From: Thiotrichaceae bacterium
Lineage (GTDB): Bacteria; Pseudomonadota; Gammaproteobacteria; Thiotrichales; Thiotrichaceae
DNA length: 5,826 nucleotides
Assembly (NCBI GenBank): GCA_015494435.1
Contig: WGBH01000197.1
Location: 1-5,826, forward strand
Direction of reading: 5' to 3'
The first letter of the stretch is position 1, and the number at the start of each line of letters is the position of its first letter. The notes beneath the pieces were generated by a model that was not told where the DNA came from, ran no database searches, and saw only the letters and a program-made list of their open reading frames with translations. A program made the position numbers and the translations under genes. Shown here piece after piece: positions 5,048-5,826 of the stretch.

Positions 5048-5722
5048 TTAATGTTTATGCGGTGTTTCATTATGTGATTTATCCCTCTTATGCTCCTCTT
5101 TATTGTGTTCTGTTGTACTAGATGACTCATTATGCTTATCGAGCATTGCTTGATTAGCTGTTTTTTCTCCATGCTCCTCTCCTTCTTGATGCTGATGTGC
5201 ATCGTTTTCTCCTTCCTCATGCTGGTGCGCATGTCCTTCTCCACCTCCATGCTGGTGTGCATGTCCTTCGCCTGAAGAATTTGGCATTGATTTCACCCCT
5301 AGCCCATAACGATAAACGGCTTCTCCACCTAACCAGCCTGTGGTTGCAAGCAATCCCCCTGCAATCAGTAAGGCGGGTATAAAAATGAGGGTCATTTTAT
5401 GTTTTTGTAGTAATGACCAGAGAGCTAGCACAATAAAGATGCCCAAGGTAAGTAGCGCCCAATTGCGATGTTCTGTCATGGCTAAATGAGAAGGTGTGTC
5501 ATGTGCGACACTGTTATAGGCAAACCAACCTGCAATGGCGGTCATAATGGCAAAGCCCGTGCCAATCAATAGATTGGATTTTGCCAGTATGCTCAGAGCG
5601 ACTTGATACTCATTCTTTGTGGGTAATATCGCTTTTAGCAAATGGAAAACAACCGCCATAGAAAGCAATGCAATGGTGAAATGCACAAAAACAGGATGCC
5701 AGTTTGGTAATATTTCTATCAT
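5048..5722 (-). CDS. DUF2231-like membrane protein with His-rich repeat tail
   Basis: This 224-residue protein opens with PNWHPVFVHFTIAL (6-19), the HP..VHF signature of DUF2231 membrane proteins as I recall the family. Four hydrophobic segments follow (about 11-33, 47-67, 85-104 and 110-130), with His85 and the GGLLATTGWLGGEAVYRYG stretch (122-140) typical of the domain, then a soluble tail. The tail has three 10-residue units (GEGHAHQHGG, GEGHAHQHEE, GENDAHQHQE; 151-180) and ends in a long His/Glu/Lys-rich region (about 20 His after residue 150). It is probably an inner-membrane protein whose tail binds copper or another metal. GGAGG at 5735-5731 sits 8 nt before the ATG. It is the first gene of the copper cluster within the window. 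The function of DUF2231 proteins is not established, and the link to copper comes from the tail and the neighbours. Confidence 0.9.
   Translation of the reverse strand: MIEILPNWHPVFVHFTIALLSMAVVFHLLKAILPTKNEYQVALSILAKSNLLIGTGFAIMTAIAGWFAYNSVAHDTPSHLAMTEHRNWALLTLGIFIVLALWSLLQKHKMTLIFIPALLIAGGLLATTGWLGGEAVYRYGLGVKSMPNSSGEGHAHQHGGGEGHAHQHEEGENDAHQHQEGEEHGEKTANQAMLDKHNESSSTTEHNKEEHKRDKSHNETPHKH
5183..5272 (-). repeat. Three 30-bp tandem repeats encoding the GEGHAHQH units
   Basis: Three consecutive in-frame 30-bp units (5272-5243, 5242-5213, 5212-5183) encode GEGHAHQHGG, GEGHAHQHEE and GENDAHQHQE. The first two are nearly the same in DNA and the third has drifted. This suggests the His-rich tail grew by in-frame duplication and that copy number may differ between strains. 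Confidence 0.85.
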
Positions 5723-5826
5723 ATTTTTATCCTCCTCTATTAAATTATGTGTAAATGGTTAGTTATAATGATTTTTTCTTAGTTTTTTAGTGTTTTTTAG
5801 TTTTTAATAAACGATATCTTCCCAGA
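5723..5826 (-). promoter_or_regulatory. Upstream region of the copper operon with phased A-tracts
   Basis: The 104 bp before the DUF2231 gene hold runs of T on the plus strand at 5772-5777, 5783-5788, 5793-5798 and 5801-5805. They start about every 9-11 bp, including two exact copies of GTTTTTTAGT (5782-5801). A-tracts in helical phase bend DNA and, upstream of a promoter, can act like an UP element. Possible -10 boxes on the minus strand are TATAAC (5767-5762) or CATAAT (5749-5744), but neither has a good -35. No CueR-type palindrome or other copper-regulator site is seen. The promoter may also lie beyond the window. Confidence 0.4.

Noticed and set aside
5183..5272. CRISPR-like array
   Set aside because: The 30-bp repeats are contiguous, in frame and lack spacers. 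They encode the His-rich protein tail.
5044..5382. Open frames inside the DUF2231 gene on both strands (5044-5262 minus, 5197-5382 plus)
   Set aside because: They are alternate-frame readings of the 30-bp His-rich repeats, with low-complexity products.

Overview
The window is AT-rich DNA, most likely from a Gram-negative gammaproteobacterium. The evidence is a twin-arginine-exported multicopper oxidase, a lipobox with Asp at +2, c-type cytochromes with classical signal peptides, and a copper cluster. A sulfur-oxidising Thiotrichales-like or similar respiratory host is a guess; the sequence does not fix the genus. Every gene I can support lies on the minus strand, so transcription runs from high to low coordinates.

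Right half (5826 to 2536): a four-gene periplasmic copper-handling operon. In order of transcription it has a DUF2231 membrane protein with a His-rich tandem-repeat tail, a small exported Met/His-rich protein with MDHSKM repeats, a single-haem cytochrome c lipoprotein, and a CueO-type Met-rich multicopper oxidase whose start lies 1 nt after the cytochrome stop. A plausible division of labour is that the His/Met-rich proteins bind copper, the oxidase turns Cu(I) into Cu(II), and the cytochrome exchanges electrons nearby. The segment upstream of the first gene has helically phased A-tracts and a strong ribosome binding site.

Middle (2535 to 1222): a 345-bp gene-free spacer, then an exported metallo-beta-lactamase-fold hydrolase gene. 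It is interrupted by one in-frame amber codon, but every metal ligand is kept on the two sides of the stop.

Left half (1221 to 1): a degraded region. It holds an 18-bp perfect inverted repeat with a nested hairpin, and a 112-bp MITE-like element with 15-bp terminal inverted repeats, apparent 5-bp target duplications and a perfect 21-bp internal hairpin. It also holds the 3' remnant of a PilJ-type (type IV pili methyl-accepting chemotaxis transducer N-terminal) domain gene. After that comes the 5' part of a multihaem c-type cytochrome (three CxxCH motifs in 167 residues) that runs off the left edge.

The most notable items are the compact copper operon with its coupled cytochrome/oxidase pair, the amber-split hydrolase, and the nested repeat cluster that sits where the PilJ-domain gene has lost its 5' end.
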